Source: Diphasiastrum complanatum (lineage: Eukaryota > Streptophyta > Lycopodiopsida > Lycopodiales > Lycopodiaceae). Taken from it: DNA of 64,000 bases. Below the pieces are notes generated by a model, which was given only the letters and a program-made list of their open reading frames with translations, searched no databases and was not told where the DNA came from. Location: contig CM055097.1 in assembly GCA_029204225.1 (NCBI GenBank), positions 42,326,858-42,390,857 of the forward strand, read 5' to 3'. Positions 53,667 through 64,000 of the stretch are shown here, one piece after another (the stretch's first letter is position 1; the number at the start of each line of letters is the position of its first letter). The position numbers and the translations under genes were made by a program.

Positions 53667-56600
53667 TTATTCCTCATCTGAATAGCTGAACTTGATAGAC
53701 CGAGAATGAAGATCTATCGCACCACCTTTGTATGAACCTCGTTTCTTTTTTGTTTTCTCATGTCGAAAGTCCCTGTGAAAGATCGATTTCATCATTACAT
53801 GAGAAAAGACGAATCCATTAAAAACACTGGTAATTATTGAACAAGCAATGAACACCATCACTAGAGACAAGAATACCTAAAGTGAGACACACGCAGCACA
53901 CCACACGACTCTTTCTCTCGCATTCCCATGAATAAAGTTCAAGTCTTGGAATTCCTAATACTCTTAACAAAGTTGACAATGCCTTAGCAAATTATCGCCA
54001 TAGTATCTAGATTGTTAGATCTTACATGATTGTGGAGCTATTAGATTAAAAGCCACAAGTCCTCACATGAACTTGTAGATGAACACTTCAGTGATTTTGC
54101 ATTAAGTATCCAGTCAGATTATGGTTAACCCCTTCGGAGCCATACAGACACTACAGTATTACTATAAACGTTACAGGCTTACATTTGTAATTCAAGATGA
54201 CAAGATTCAAAGCATTTAAAAAACTAAATGCACGCCATTTTATACACTGAATACTAATAGGACCTAAATTATCAAAACAAGATAACATGAGAAGCAAGAA
54301 ATATTGAGACCGGTGCTATTTACAAAAACATGAAAGCTTAGAAGGCCAAAAGTATATGTACTGCTACAAATCACCACCAACAATCAAAGAGCTCCTCACA
54401 ACCCTCGGAGTCGGCCAAAAGAGAGCCCTATCCAAAATAATATTTGCTTAACGGTCATCTTTGCTATAACAATATATGGTGCATGCAGTATTGTGAAGTC
54501 AAATTTGATACACAACAATTTCAGAAATCAATTGAAATGGATTAAAACTGCGTATGTACGATTCAGTGATGCTGCAACTAGTCTCTACTCAGCTTTACCA
54601 GTTACAACCCTTATAGACGCCACAGTACTATTACAGCAGTTACAAGTTTACAATAACATCAACTGAAATAAAAGATGTTGAGATACATTGCATTTTAAAC
54701 ATTGAGTTCATGCCCACGTTGTAAACTGAACAGAGAATGACCAAGGCATATAAACAGACAAAAATAAGAACTTCGATGGCCGTTCTGAAGTACCAAATTG
54801 TAAAGACTAAGCCAAAGATTGCCATTCCTCGCCTAGAAATTGCAATACAAAAACACAAATTACCAGGCCAAAAGTATAAAGGACTACACACTAGAAAAAA
54901 TCACTGCAACCAATCATAGGGCTAATAATGCCCCTTGGAGTCAGGAAAAAAAGAGCCCTCTTGAAATCAAACAAGAGTGCAGATCAAAATCCAGGTCTCC
55001 CTCTCCGTTTACTACTGCTCGCTAGTCTACCTCTGTTCTGTCATTGTTGCTCCTTGTACATTTAGTTTTCATTCTAACCAACGTAGATTTGTCGCAGTTC
55101 TCAATCGCCTCGGCTTGTCAAAATTTGATGCTCAAATTCTAGATAGGAGTGAACTATTCATATTAGCACCCCCACACACAAATTAAGATCAGCATAAGAG
55201 ACTAAAGAGAACTCAGATTATTAGAAGAATGAGCATAGCTCTATACAATGGAATGATTTGAGGTGGGGCGCCAGCCATCGTTATATACTTTCTCTAGTCC
55301 TTAGCCAAAAGCTAAAAGCAAAAAGTTGATTGTTAAAGTTGCTCTCTATTTAGGGTGAAACCCTTTTTTATTTCCTAAGTGAAAAACCATTTCTAATCTA
55401 GAACTAGTGTGCCCTCCTACATGCAAGACTAAATGACTTGACTTTAAAACTTATACTAAAAATATAAATGAACCCTACAATAGCTCGCAGGCATGGCCAA
55501 ACTAACGTTAGGGGTGCATAATTATTAGTTTCTAAGAATCCACCATAATGTTTACTTTGTTATCTATTACTTATAGAAATTCGCTAAACATCTCAACACT
55601 TTGAATCTTCTCTCTGATGAAGTGTTGTTGTACTTCGATGTGCTTTGTCTTGCTGTGAAAAATTGGATTCTTCGCCAATTTAATACATCTTTGATTATCA
55701 CACTGAAGTATTGTAGGTGTACCATGTACCATATGAATATCCTGTAGACTTCAGAACCATATTGCTTCACTTGTTGCACTCGTAGTAGCTCGGTACTCTA
55801 CCTCTGTAGATGATAATGCAATAGTATGTTGCTTCTTTGAACTCCAAGATATAGAGCCTGAACCAAGACTAAAGACATAACCTATAGTAGATCTTCGATC
55901 TTCTGCATCTCTAGCCCAATCAGAATCCACATATCCCTGCAATTGCAAAACATCATGTCTTCAATAGAAAATTCCGAACCTCAATGTACCCTGGATATAT
56001 GAGTACTCGCTTAGTAGCTTTCCAGTGAATCTGCTTAGACTTAGCCATAAACTGACTAACCATGCTAACAACATAAGCAATATCTGATCTCGTAGTAGTT
56101 AGATACATAAAGCTTCCAACAAGCTTTCTATATAACTTGTCATCTGCATCCTGATCATCCTCAGCTTTAGTAAGCTTACATCCATATGGCGTAGAAAAAG
56201 GCTTGCACTCTAACATATTGAGCTGTTCAAGAGGTTCATGAGCATACTTACATTGAGAAATAAATAGTCCATGTGCTACTCTCCATACCTCAATCCCAAG
56301 AGAGTATTGTAGTGAGCCAAGATCCTTCATATCAAATTCTAATGAGAGATCTTTCTTAATATTATGAGTCACATCACGATCCCAACCTGCAATAACAAGA
56401 TCATCCACATACATCAGTACAATAACAATATGACCATCCCTAATTAAAACACAAGTGTAGGCTCCGAACTACTACTCTGAAAACCAAGCTCCTCAAAGTA
56501 TGTGTCAATCCTTGTGTACCATGCCTTCGGTGCTTGCTGAAGTCCATATAATGCCTTGTCCAACTTGCAAACCTTGTCTTCCTGTAGACTTCCTCCTCTA

Positions 56601-58980
56601 GAAATCTATTCAAGAATGCACTCTTAACATCCATTTGTTGAATATCACATCCAAACTAAGCTGCCAATGACAAAAATTGTCCTCATAGTAGTTAACTTAG
56701 CAACTGGTGCAAAAGTTTTTTAATAGCCAATCCCTTCTTGTTGAGCCTTATGTTTTTCTATAGAACCATCCGATTTATACTTAGTTCTATAGATCCACTT
56801 CTATCCAATACCCTTTTTACCTGTAGGTAACTGAACAAGCCTCCAAGTCTTGTTCTTTATGATTGAGTTGTACTTTCCTTCAAATATCCTCTTTTTCACC
56901 TTCCCTGAAAGTAGATGTATTCTTGGTTTCCAACACTCTAGCCATATAAGCAAAATGTACATTCCCATCCTCATAATGATCCTTCTGTCGATCTTGATCC
57001 TCATGATGCTTTTCAAGCCTAGCAGATCTCCTAGTCCCCTATGTACTAGACTCCCCCTGTTCCAAAATGACACAATCCGTGATAGTTTCATATTACCATC
57101 TAGGCAATCTTTCTAGTATCTGATGTAGGATGCTTCCTGCCTGGTGAAGTAGGAGGTGAATAAGTATCCCATGTACTTGATCTCTCCTTCCTTTTTCTTT
57201 TCTCGAGCATGGTCACTATAGGTACTTGAATTGGTGTAGGCGATACATGTGTCGATTCAGGCTCCTGTAATGACTCGCCACACAAGATAGGAATTCCTCT
57301 ATCTTGCTTCCTATCATAAGATATTTCTGTATCTTTATGAGATCAATCCTCATCAAAGGTTGCATCCCTGCTTATCATAATTTTCTTACTCTCCAAGTCA
57401 TACAACTTGTAGTCCATCAACAAACACCATAATGTAACTTGCTCCCCCATAAGACTAAGTTTTCATAGGACCACACGAACATGTTCTAGAACATTTCTCC
57501 GGAAATTTCTTCATATGTTTCCCTAAGACACAGCCCTTACAAAACTTGTGATCAAAGACAACTTGAGATAAACCAATAACCATATTGTATTTCCTCAAGA
57601 CTTGTAGGCTTTTGTAATTTAGATGTACAAACCTTTCGTGCCATAACTTACTCACTGAACCAATATCCGCAATACTTGCATGATGACCCACCACTTGAAC
57701 CTGAAGTTTGTACAACCTTCTTGCAAATATGGCCTCAGCTACTACTTCATTGTCCTTCCTTTTGACGAGACACCGCTCTTCAAAACTGTAAAACCATATG
57801 CTTCGCAATAGCCGAAACTGAGAGTAAGTCCTTGATTCCTGGTACGTAAAGCACATCATTTATGTCTCCAATCTTTCCTGAAGGTAGTTGAACCTGTACT
57901 TTTCCAACTCCCTTTATATCATATGTGTAGTTATCTCCCAAGTTCACATTTGATCCATCATCTAGTTCTTGAAAACTATATAACCAATCTTGCCTAGGTG
58001 TCATATGCTTTGATGCACTTGAATCAATAAACCAACACTCCTCTTCCCTTGAGAAGTCACCTGAAGATATTGATGTTGAAAACAACTCACAATCTTCAAT
58101 ATCCAAGGCACTTAATTTTGTATTAAGTCCTCCTCCAACAAAATTTCCATCTGGCTTCATCTTGAACTTGTTTTTCCAGCACTCCTTTGCATAATGCTCT
58201 GGCTTTCCGTAAATAAAGCACTTTCCTTTTCGATTGCTTTCTTTCCGGTTAATTTGATTGATTTTCTTTCTGATCCTGCCGCTTCCTCTTCCTTTTACTC
58301 TTTTTCCCTTTGTAACCTTTCTTGGAACTTTGCTCTTGCTTCTTTGCTAAGAATGCCTGCTCCTTGAAATCGTCCCTGTTGACAGAATTTTGACATCTCA
58401 TTTCCTCCTGTAGCAGTAAATAGCATTTAACTCATCGAAAGAGGCCTTGTCTCCCGTAAAAACAACATCATAACAAATTTTTGATAGGCCAAAGGTAAAC
58501 TACTAAGCATCATAGATACCATCACTGCATCTGGAACACTTTCTCCAATGCAATATGTTGTCCTCTCATATCTTTGACTTGCATGAAGTACTCCGTTACT
58601 GATTCACCTATACCCATCTTTAACGTATGTAGCTTATTAGTTAAGAACAAAATTCTAGACTTATTTACAATCTCGTTTAAATTCTTCAAAATATCTCAAG
58701 CCTCCTTGGGACCAGCAGCATCCCTGATGTGTGGTCTAATCATATCTTTAACAGACAAGTTAATGATATGATGAGCTTTTCTCCTCCGCTTCTGATACTC
58801 TCGCAACTCTTGTTGTATAAGGATATATCTCAACACCTTGACAATGTCCCAATATTTTTTATCCTACAGAATATTCTGTATCTTGAACTTCCATATGCTG
58901 AAGTTGTACCATCTAGCTTACTAGATTCCGGCAACACAACATCGTCCAACCCTGTGATAATACTGATCTTGTAGCAACTT

Positions 58981-59042
<62 letters not shown>

Positions 59043-62000
59043 CGTAAACCCACTCCCCACCTCATTCTGACTAATCTCCATCACCAGTAGTAACCTCCAT
59101 ATCTGCTAGTACCTCCAGCGCTGAGAATACCTCCATCACTGGCAATCCATTGCTGCCAGTAGATCCATCGCTGGCAGAAACTCAGGTACTGTTGCCAATT
59201 GCCAATGAGACAGCAGCAGTGCTACCTATCCTTGTCAGCGTTGTCCCTGTCCCTTCCTCATCTACCATTTCTTCTTCTTCCTCTGTAACTGCTGCCTCCT
59301 CATCTGAATCTGCCAAGAATGCTCCTTCTGAAGATGATATCTAGACACCAGGAAAGGCATTTGAGGGGTATCTAAAACCAGAGGTGGATGCCTTAAGACT
59401 CGAAGTACATCAACTTAAGCTGACAATGACAATGTTACTCCAAGATAACATAGTTTTGGAAGGAACGTCATCCCCAATGACAAGTAAAATCATCGAGTTA
59501 GAACGATATCTGAGCAAACACAAGGAGGCTACGAAATTTGGGCTTCTTCATTCCAAAAAAGAAGAACGTAAATACTGCTCACATGTCCAATGTTATTTCA
59601 ACTACCATGGCAGTAACAAGGAAAGAGACCACAAAACAATTTCCATTCATGTGGATAGGAGACATGAAACCTAGCATGAACAACTCCATAGATATCATTC
59701 ACAAGAGGAGCTCCAATCTCTCCCAATGCAAATGAGTCCTCCTCAAAATCATAGATAAAAACCAGTCAGACTTAGTACCTTGCCTTACCCACATAAGGGC
59801 CAACACCATTTTGAAAACATGGCCTTTCTATTCTAAAAAGATTGGGTGCACTTGAAAGGGCCCTGATACGAAGTTCTGAGCACATTTACAAGACGATACC
59901 AAAAAAAGAGTAGAAAAGTAGCAAACTCTCAAATGATGATGATCCTCCAAAAAAAATCTCAAGAATAGATGACAACAAACTCTGGTGAGGCCTCCTACAA
60001 AAGCGAAATCCTCCTCACCGATTTTCTACGACAGAACTCTAAAACTATAAAGAAAAGCTACCAAATTAAGGATATGAGGCCTGAAGGGCTTGGATGCCCT
60101 CCTACTCAAAGTGATGCCATAGAGGGCCAAGTAGCAAAACAAAAAGGTTTGTGCCATAGCTTTATGCATTGTATGTTTTCAAACAAGGGACATTGGTAGG
60201 CTTCAATGACCTGCAGCCTCCCAAAGGTACACATAGTCAGTCTCATGTCCATATCAGGTTGTAAACTAAAGTGTCTCTCATCATCCATGCATGAGAAGCC
60301 AGACTGGACTAAGAAGATGTCACTGATCTTCCTACGCCCACAAACGTTCTATTTTCTTACTCCAAGAAATGAATTAATAGTAAATATTGTGAATGATTTA
60401 TTCAAAATCCTGTTTTTATACTCACTATATGATGTTAGATACGATAATAAATACTTCTAAATGTAGATATAAAAGTCAGCTCACTGAGACTCATCAATGT
60501 TAATAGGTGCTATCACAAACTATATAAAAAACCAAAACAAGAAAGTAAAAAAAGAATACAGCCAGGCTCTACGACCCAAAATACCCAAGTCTACAAAGGC
60601 AACCATACCCAAGAAGTAAGTGGAAAGAAATATATATCTGCACTCAAAATTGAATAATGTTTCTTGAGACAAACCAGAGAAATCATAAATGCAGAATCTA
60701 TAGTATGTGTAGAATGACCAAATGGGACAGAAAAGTAAATACATAGCACTATCCCACCCCCCAATACAGAAATTCTTAACAGCAAAAAATTTCAGAAATG
60801 ATCCACTAAAGCTCCACCTATAACAAAAAAACAAAATACCCCCAGAAAGTACTCTACCAATGTCACCATGTGGCTTCTTTGTTGAAGCTCCAAAGCATCA
60901 ATGGTGTAGTTACTAGTAATTCCGCCAAAAAAAGTAAGCAACAGCACCTTTAAGTCTTCCCTCCTACACAACGAATACAAAAAAATTGAGGGAGTGACAG
61001 ATGCAGGCGGGTTCATTCACAGTGACCTTTGTTCTCAAGAGAGAAGCTTAGTATAGAACTAGTAATCTGGACATTCCAAATGGTATAAAAGTTTGAGACC
61101 TGCAGCGTCTTTTCTATGCATTGATATCCAAACCTAGTGTGATTAATATAAACAGATCTAGTATGTAACTATCGACATTTGTAATTGTGTGCGAGTAGTT
61201 TTAACCCAAACAATATTTTATGGACAGATCTGGTATCCTGATTGAGTGCTTCAAGACTTCTATGAACGAGCTAAGTTGCATTATGTTCCAGGTCACTGAG
61301 TGCCAAAATATATAAGAAATGTTCACTTTGTTTCCTTTGGTATAGCTCAAGGCTTCTCTGAATAAAAACCTAAAAAATTATATACCATGTTCCTTTTTCA
61401 GGAACATCTTTCTGGAACAGCACTCTGGTCCAATCATGTCAGAGTGCAAAATGCACCTAATTACAAAAATTTCAGATTGGATCTGGCAAATCTGTTGCTC
61501 AATGAGCATGCCTGAACAGGTCTTACTTCAAATTTCATAAATTATTTCTTACTAGAATCCATCCTAGAATTTCTTACTATCCACCAGACGTACTGGAAAC
61601 TAGTAAGGACTCCGAAGGAATATTATCTGTATCGTTGTTGCTATCGATCAGAAAAAATGTCCTAATGGTCTGCTACCAAGATTATGACATTGAAAAACAA
61701 ACTACAAATATATGTTAAAATCCCACTAAAGCTCGAACATGATGTCTTTACATTTCATGGCATCATTGTCACAAAAATCAAATGAACAACTAAATCAACA
61801 ACAATAAAGGAAAAATTAGAATAAAATAAAGTGCTTTGACTCACCTGCCTTTGACTTGTCCCAGTACCTCTTCAGCCTTTGCACCCCAACCCATCTCAGC
61901 TCCATCCTTTGAAATATACCAACACTCAAAATCATTCAGCAAAGATCTACAAGGTAATTCTGATGTTTTAAAGCACAGAGAAATTATATCTTGATCTTAG

Positions 62001-64000
62001 GTAGGTGGGCTTGCGAAACTCCTTAGGCCCAATAAAATTGAAAAGTTTAGCATAACAACTTGTTGCCTTCCCCCAAACCAGTCAAGATATTTCACTGTTC
62101 TTGGCAACTTTCATGACGTTGAACATTGAATAAAATAATGAAATAAGCACCTTTGCCCAATATGAGTTGTTTTGCAACCTTGGATCAGCAAACGTTACCT
62201 GCTACCATACAATGTTAGGTAAAAAAATAGTATTAGAATTTAGGACCACAGACTTGACAGGCTCCTATAACATTTAGAGAACAAAAAAACTGACGTACTG
62301 ATGTGAGCCATACCATTACGTGGCTTCAGCTTTTGCATACTTATTTGACCAGTCAAGGCAATTACCATTAACTAAACCAGCAAATACTAAAGAAGAAATT
62401 CATTGAGATCATCTGATTGGACTGCAGACCTTAAAAAGGTCTACCAGAGAAGATGTCTACATTTATCATAAGCAAGCAGTTTTGAAATACCATATATGAG
62501 AGCAATCCACTAAAAATACATCTAGACCAACTTTCAATACAAGCTAACCACAAGGTTTGAAACCTTAGTCCAGATTTTCAACATTTTGAGAACCAAGCTT
62601 CTTCAGTTACTTATTTTCTTTCGAAACAAAAACCTGGGGAGCTAATAGACACAATATAAGCCTTACAATGTTGCTCACTAACCAGGATTGACTATCCTTT
62701 TTAATCACCGAATATGCCGAGTTTTAGACACCATTGATGAGACCCAACTGATACTTGTCAATAAGAAAACCAGTCACCACAGTTTTCCAGTTAAACTGTA
62801 AATTGCACACTGAGAAATTCTCTATACGCATAATGTAACATACTACAGAGCATAACATCACATGCATTTACAGGAATTTGTTACACGTGACTTTTTTCCT
62901 GGACGTACTTAACATAAATTGGCAAATACTCTACATCTTTACCCCAAACGCACACAACAAGGATGAGAAAGTATTAGTCTTTTGGAATGCATAACATGAG
63001 CTTGAACTTCTTCATAGGATGCTTGTGAGACACTGCCTTTCTTACTTAGTGTCTAATTCAAGGTCTCTCTTGATTTTTGCTTATTTGCAAAGTCTTAAGA
63101 TCCCTATGCTGAGGACAAAAATAGTTGCATAGTGTATGCCACAATATACAACTCCTTGTGATAAGGGCCATGCCTATAAGGGTGTGATGTTTGGAAACTA
63201 AATGTGAAGGAGTGGGTTACACGACTTAAAATTGGTTGTTTATGCCAAATAGTGAGCCAAAAAATGATGAATTGCAAGACCTAGCTATGGAGTATCTTAA
63301 CTGCAATACATCAACCCTGAGAAACTTAACTATGGAAACATCAAACACAAGGGAGATTGCTTAAGCACCTCACAACACCAAAACTTAGAAGCGAGAATAA
63401 ATTACTAGAGAGAGAGGAGGGCGTGGATCCTCCATCCTCTATGAGGCAAGCACCTCATGTACATGCATGGAATGTACAGCTGGCAACCATATGATTGAGA
63501 ACTTGGCCAGGTGGACCACTTGCACTAACAATAAGGGGCCCCATATATTCATGAGTAACGTACAACTTACAATAACATTGGTGCTTAGCCAAAGGGCTAA
63601 AATAGGCACTACTCTTGAAACAAAAAAAGAGAGGATGTTCACATCTTCAAGTATACCTCCCAGTCCTTGGAGGTAATTAACAACTTCAAAGCTAAGAATA
63701 AGTAGCAAACCAGGCAATATTGCTTAGAAAACTTCACATGATCACAACATGCATAAGTGACAAATCCAATGCCAAATGAATATATGCAATACATAAGAGT
63801 GTCAACCTCCTTATGAGACCATTTTTGGAACATAATGTACAATGATAAGCTACTTTGAATAGCACTCAACTTCTAACATCTAAACTTTATGATACAAAAA
63901 CAAACTCATGAAATGTTTAGAAGCATTATAGAATTGTGGAAGGCTAAAAAAAGAATGATCTTATAAGCTGAAACCTATACCTCGTCAAGTTTAACTCGTT
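53667..64000 (-). CDS. NOPP140: Nopp140/SRP40-like nucleolar phosphoprotein, C-terminal exons; 5' end outside window
   Basis: Four minus-strand exons join in phase with GT-AG introns. They are 64000-63981 (partial, RVKLDE), 62198-62151 (VTFADPRLQNNSYWAK), 61906-61845 (DGAEMGWGAKAEEVLGQVKG plus two bases of Arg) and 53772-53667 (FRHEKTKKKRGSYKGGAIDL, HSRSIKFSYSDEE, stop). Together they form the conserved C-terminal SRP40 domain of Nopp140, about 78 residues, with all signature blocks: F/VDPRLQ, YW, GAKAxEVLGQVxGRDFRHEKTKKKRGSY and a final acidic SDEE. Nopp140 is a phosphorylated chaperone of snoRNPs in the nucleolus and Cajal body. The Ser/acidic repeat region and N-terminus should lie right of 64000. 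Introns are 1,782, 244 and 8,072 nt; the first contains a solo copia LTR and the last a copia remnant, a microsatellite and a LINE fragment. Confidence 0.9.
53773..54145 (-). other. 3' part of the 8-kb Nopp140 intron
   Basis: Non-coding. On the minus strand it ends with TCGATCTTTCACAG, the acceptor for the last exon. Nothing else was recognised. Confidence 0.6.
54146..54962. repeat. Diverged tandem duplication inside the Nopp140 intron
   Basis: Two related segments, about 54146-54432 and 54613-54962, share in the same order CACAGTA(C)TA with TTACAGG/TTACAAG, a C(A)TTTTAAA or ATTTAAAAAACT stretch, AGGCCAAAAGTAT, CACT/CACCA(A)CAATCA, CCTC/CCTTGGAGTC and AAAGAGAGCCCT or AAAGAGCCCTC. Identity is moderate, so the duplication is old. 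No coding sequence is evident. Confidence 0.55.
55185..55545 (-). repeat. Possible decayed copia LTR
   Basis: This lies where the 3' LTR of the copia remnant at 55.56-58.98 kb should be. It has an LTR-like mix of words (AAGAGACTAAAGAGAACTC, TAGAACTAGTGTGCCCTCC). No partner LTR or clear termini were found, so the call rests on position. Confidence 0.3.
55560..56640 (-). pseudogene. Copia reverse transcriptase and RNase H (intron copy)
   Basis: The 56634-56440 frame opens MDVKSAFLNRFLEEEVY. The 56414-55953 frame begins with the catalytic box MYVDDLVIAGWD and continues DMKDLGSLQYSLGIEVW and VGSFMYLTTTRSDIAYVV. The 55948-55751 frame has GYVDSDWARDAEDRRSTIGY and ISWSSKKQHTIALSSTEVEY. The 55779-55567 part carries the remaining RNase H in a different frame. 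YVDD is intact, but four or more frame breaks are present. Confidence 0.9.
56700..58960 (-). pseudogene. Copia gag, protease and truncated integrase (intron copy)
   Basis: Gag (58960-58160) is readable in pieces: KAHHIINLSVKDMIRP, LFLTNKLHTLKMGIGESVTE and a Lys/Arg-rich region before the knuckle. The 58160-57780 frame has ECWFIDSSASKHMTPRQDWL, where the protease DSGA is DSSA. The 57859-57455 frame has LWHERFVHLNYKSLQVLRKY with the integrase zinc finger. The 57285-57100 and 57091-56801 frames are the acidic linker and the start of reverse transcriptase. The integrase core is absent. Confidence 0.85.
58985..59040. repeat. (TC)28 microsatellite
   Basis: An uninterrupted (TC)n run between the gag end of the copia remnant and a plus-strand LINE ORF1 fragment. 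No LINE stem-loop precedes it. Confidence 0.97.
59041..59760 (+). pseudogene. LINE 5' region and ORF1 fragment
   Basis: Directly after the (TC)n run, the plus strand reads a Ser/Pro/Val-rich start (59150-59340), a helical part (VDALRLEVHQLKLTMTMLLQ then SKIIELERYLSKHKE), and in the next frame KFGFFIPKKKNVNTAHMSNV and ISTTMAVTRKET. The last part lines up with WASVLKKGTKPSAPISSVIS and TTITEEKA of LINE copy B. It therefore belongs to the same LINE family or a close relative. Homology fades after about 59760, before the RRM domain. It is broken by a stop at 59341 and a frame change near 59540. Confidence 0.6.
59761..61844 (-). other. 5' part of the 8-kb Nopp140 intron, no gene seen
   Basis: No coding sequence is supported on either strand. 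One minus-strand frame near 61016-60792 (104-74 codons) is open but resembles nothing known. The donor GTGAGTCAAAGC of the 61845 exon lies at its right end. Confidence 0.55.
62199..63264 (-). other. Nopp140 intron, left part
   Basis: Non-coding, A/T-rich. On the minus strand it ends in TATGGTAGCAG, the acceptor for the VTFADPRLQ exon. No transposon was recognised before the solo LTR at 63265. Confidence 0.55.
63265..63622. repeat. Solo copia LTR in a Nopp140 intron
   Basis: About 358 bp starting TGATGAATTGCAAGACC and ending CTTGAAACA is a diverged relative of the 390-bp LTR at 15670 and 20597. Shared blocks are CCTAGCTATGGAGTATC, GAGAGAGAGGA, GGGCGTGGA, AACTTACAA and GGGCTAAAATAGGCA (GGGCAAAATAGGCA in the complete element). 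It is flanked by AAAAA on both sides (63260-63264 and 63623-63627), consistent with a 5-bp target duplication, although A runs are weak evidence. No internal sequence is present. Confidence 0.75.
63623..63980 (-). other. Nopp140 intron, right part
   Basis: Non-coding sequence between the solo LTR and the partial exon at 63981. On the minus strand the intron starts GTATAGG. Nothing else was recognised. Confidence 0.55.

Larger units (their letters stand above)
55560..58984 (-). mobile_element. Copia remnant in the Nopp140 intron
   Basis: The minus strand runs from gag (58960-58160) through protease, part of integrase, reverse transcriptase and RNase H to 55560. It has the same gene order and many of the same motifs as the complete element at 15.7-21.0 kb but is much more decayed. 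The integrase catalytic core is deleted near 57420, where YIMVFVD is followed almost at once by YKLYDLESKK. There is no clear LTR. It is oriented like the host gene, so its own signals could affect processing of the long intron. Confidence 0.9.

Noticed and set aside
61845-61959. Longer version of the Nopp140 exon, beginning near 61946 or 61959
   Set aside because: The extra residues do not match the family and their phase does not fit the upstream exon. The acceptor at 61907-61908 gives the correct phase and the conserved DGAEMGWGAKA start.

Overview
The window is nuclear DNA of a seed plant, most likely a flowering plant. This rests on spliced genes of plant families, Ty1/copia and Ty3/gypsy retroelements primed by initiator tRNA-Met or tRNA-Asp, and a plant hAT transposase remnant. 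It is dominated by transposable elements. Only two host genes can be supported, and both are incomplete at their 5' ends.

Region by region: 0.1-1.2 kb holds a hAT (DUF659-type) transposase remnant and 1.4-4.5 kb a decayed Ty3/gypsy body, both on the minus strand. From 4.5 to 26.7 kb lies a chain of one LINE family. Two copies are on the plus strand (called E and D here) and five on the minus strand (C, B, A, F, G, from right to left). They are joined head to tail at their (TC)n tails. Every complete 3' end carries the same 30-nt stem-loop (GTCTT...ATGCC/GGCAT...AAGAC), then a short ATTAATAAAGC-like linker, then (TC)n. Copy D is interrupted by a degraded LTR element (TSD ATTT). Copy A is interrupted by a complete 5.3-kb copia element whose 390-bp LTRs differ at only 3 positions (TSD ATGGG). 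Copies F and C have ORF1 and the 3' tail but no ORF2.

At 26.8-27.2 kb is a gypsy chromodomain fragment. At 30.2-32.9 kb lie three coding exons of a VIN3-like (VEL) Polycomb cofactor with PHD finger, fibronectin-III and C-terminal VID domains. From 36.6 to 50 kb the sequence is a mosaic of broken copia and gypsy pieces. It includes a gypsy integrase followed by an unrecognised coiled-coil coding region, two homologous LTR ends with tRNA-Asp-type primer sites in opposite orientation, a 1.2-kb copia LTR, a pair of strong inverted repeats and large (CT)n(AT)n microsatellites.

From 53.7 kb to the right edge runs a minus-strand gene for a Nopp140/SRP40-type nucleolar phosphoprotein. Four exons of the conserved C-terminal domain join in phase, although the ORFs around them look unremarkable. 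Its introns hold a copia remnant, a LINE fragment and a solo LTR. The two host genes are otherwise unrelated: one acts in chromatin silencing, the other in nucleolar and snoRNP biology. All domain and family names were assigned by reading the sequence; no database search was run.
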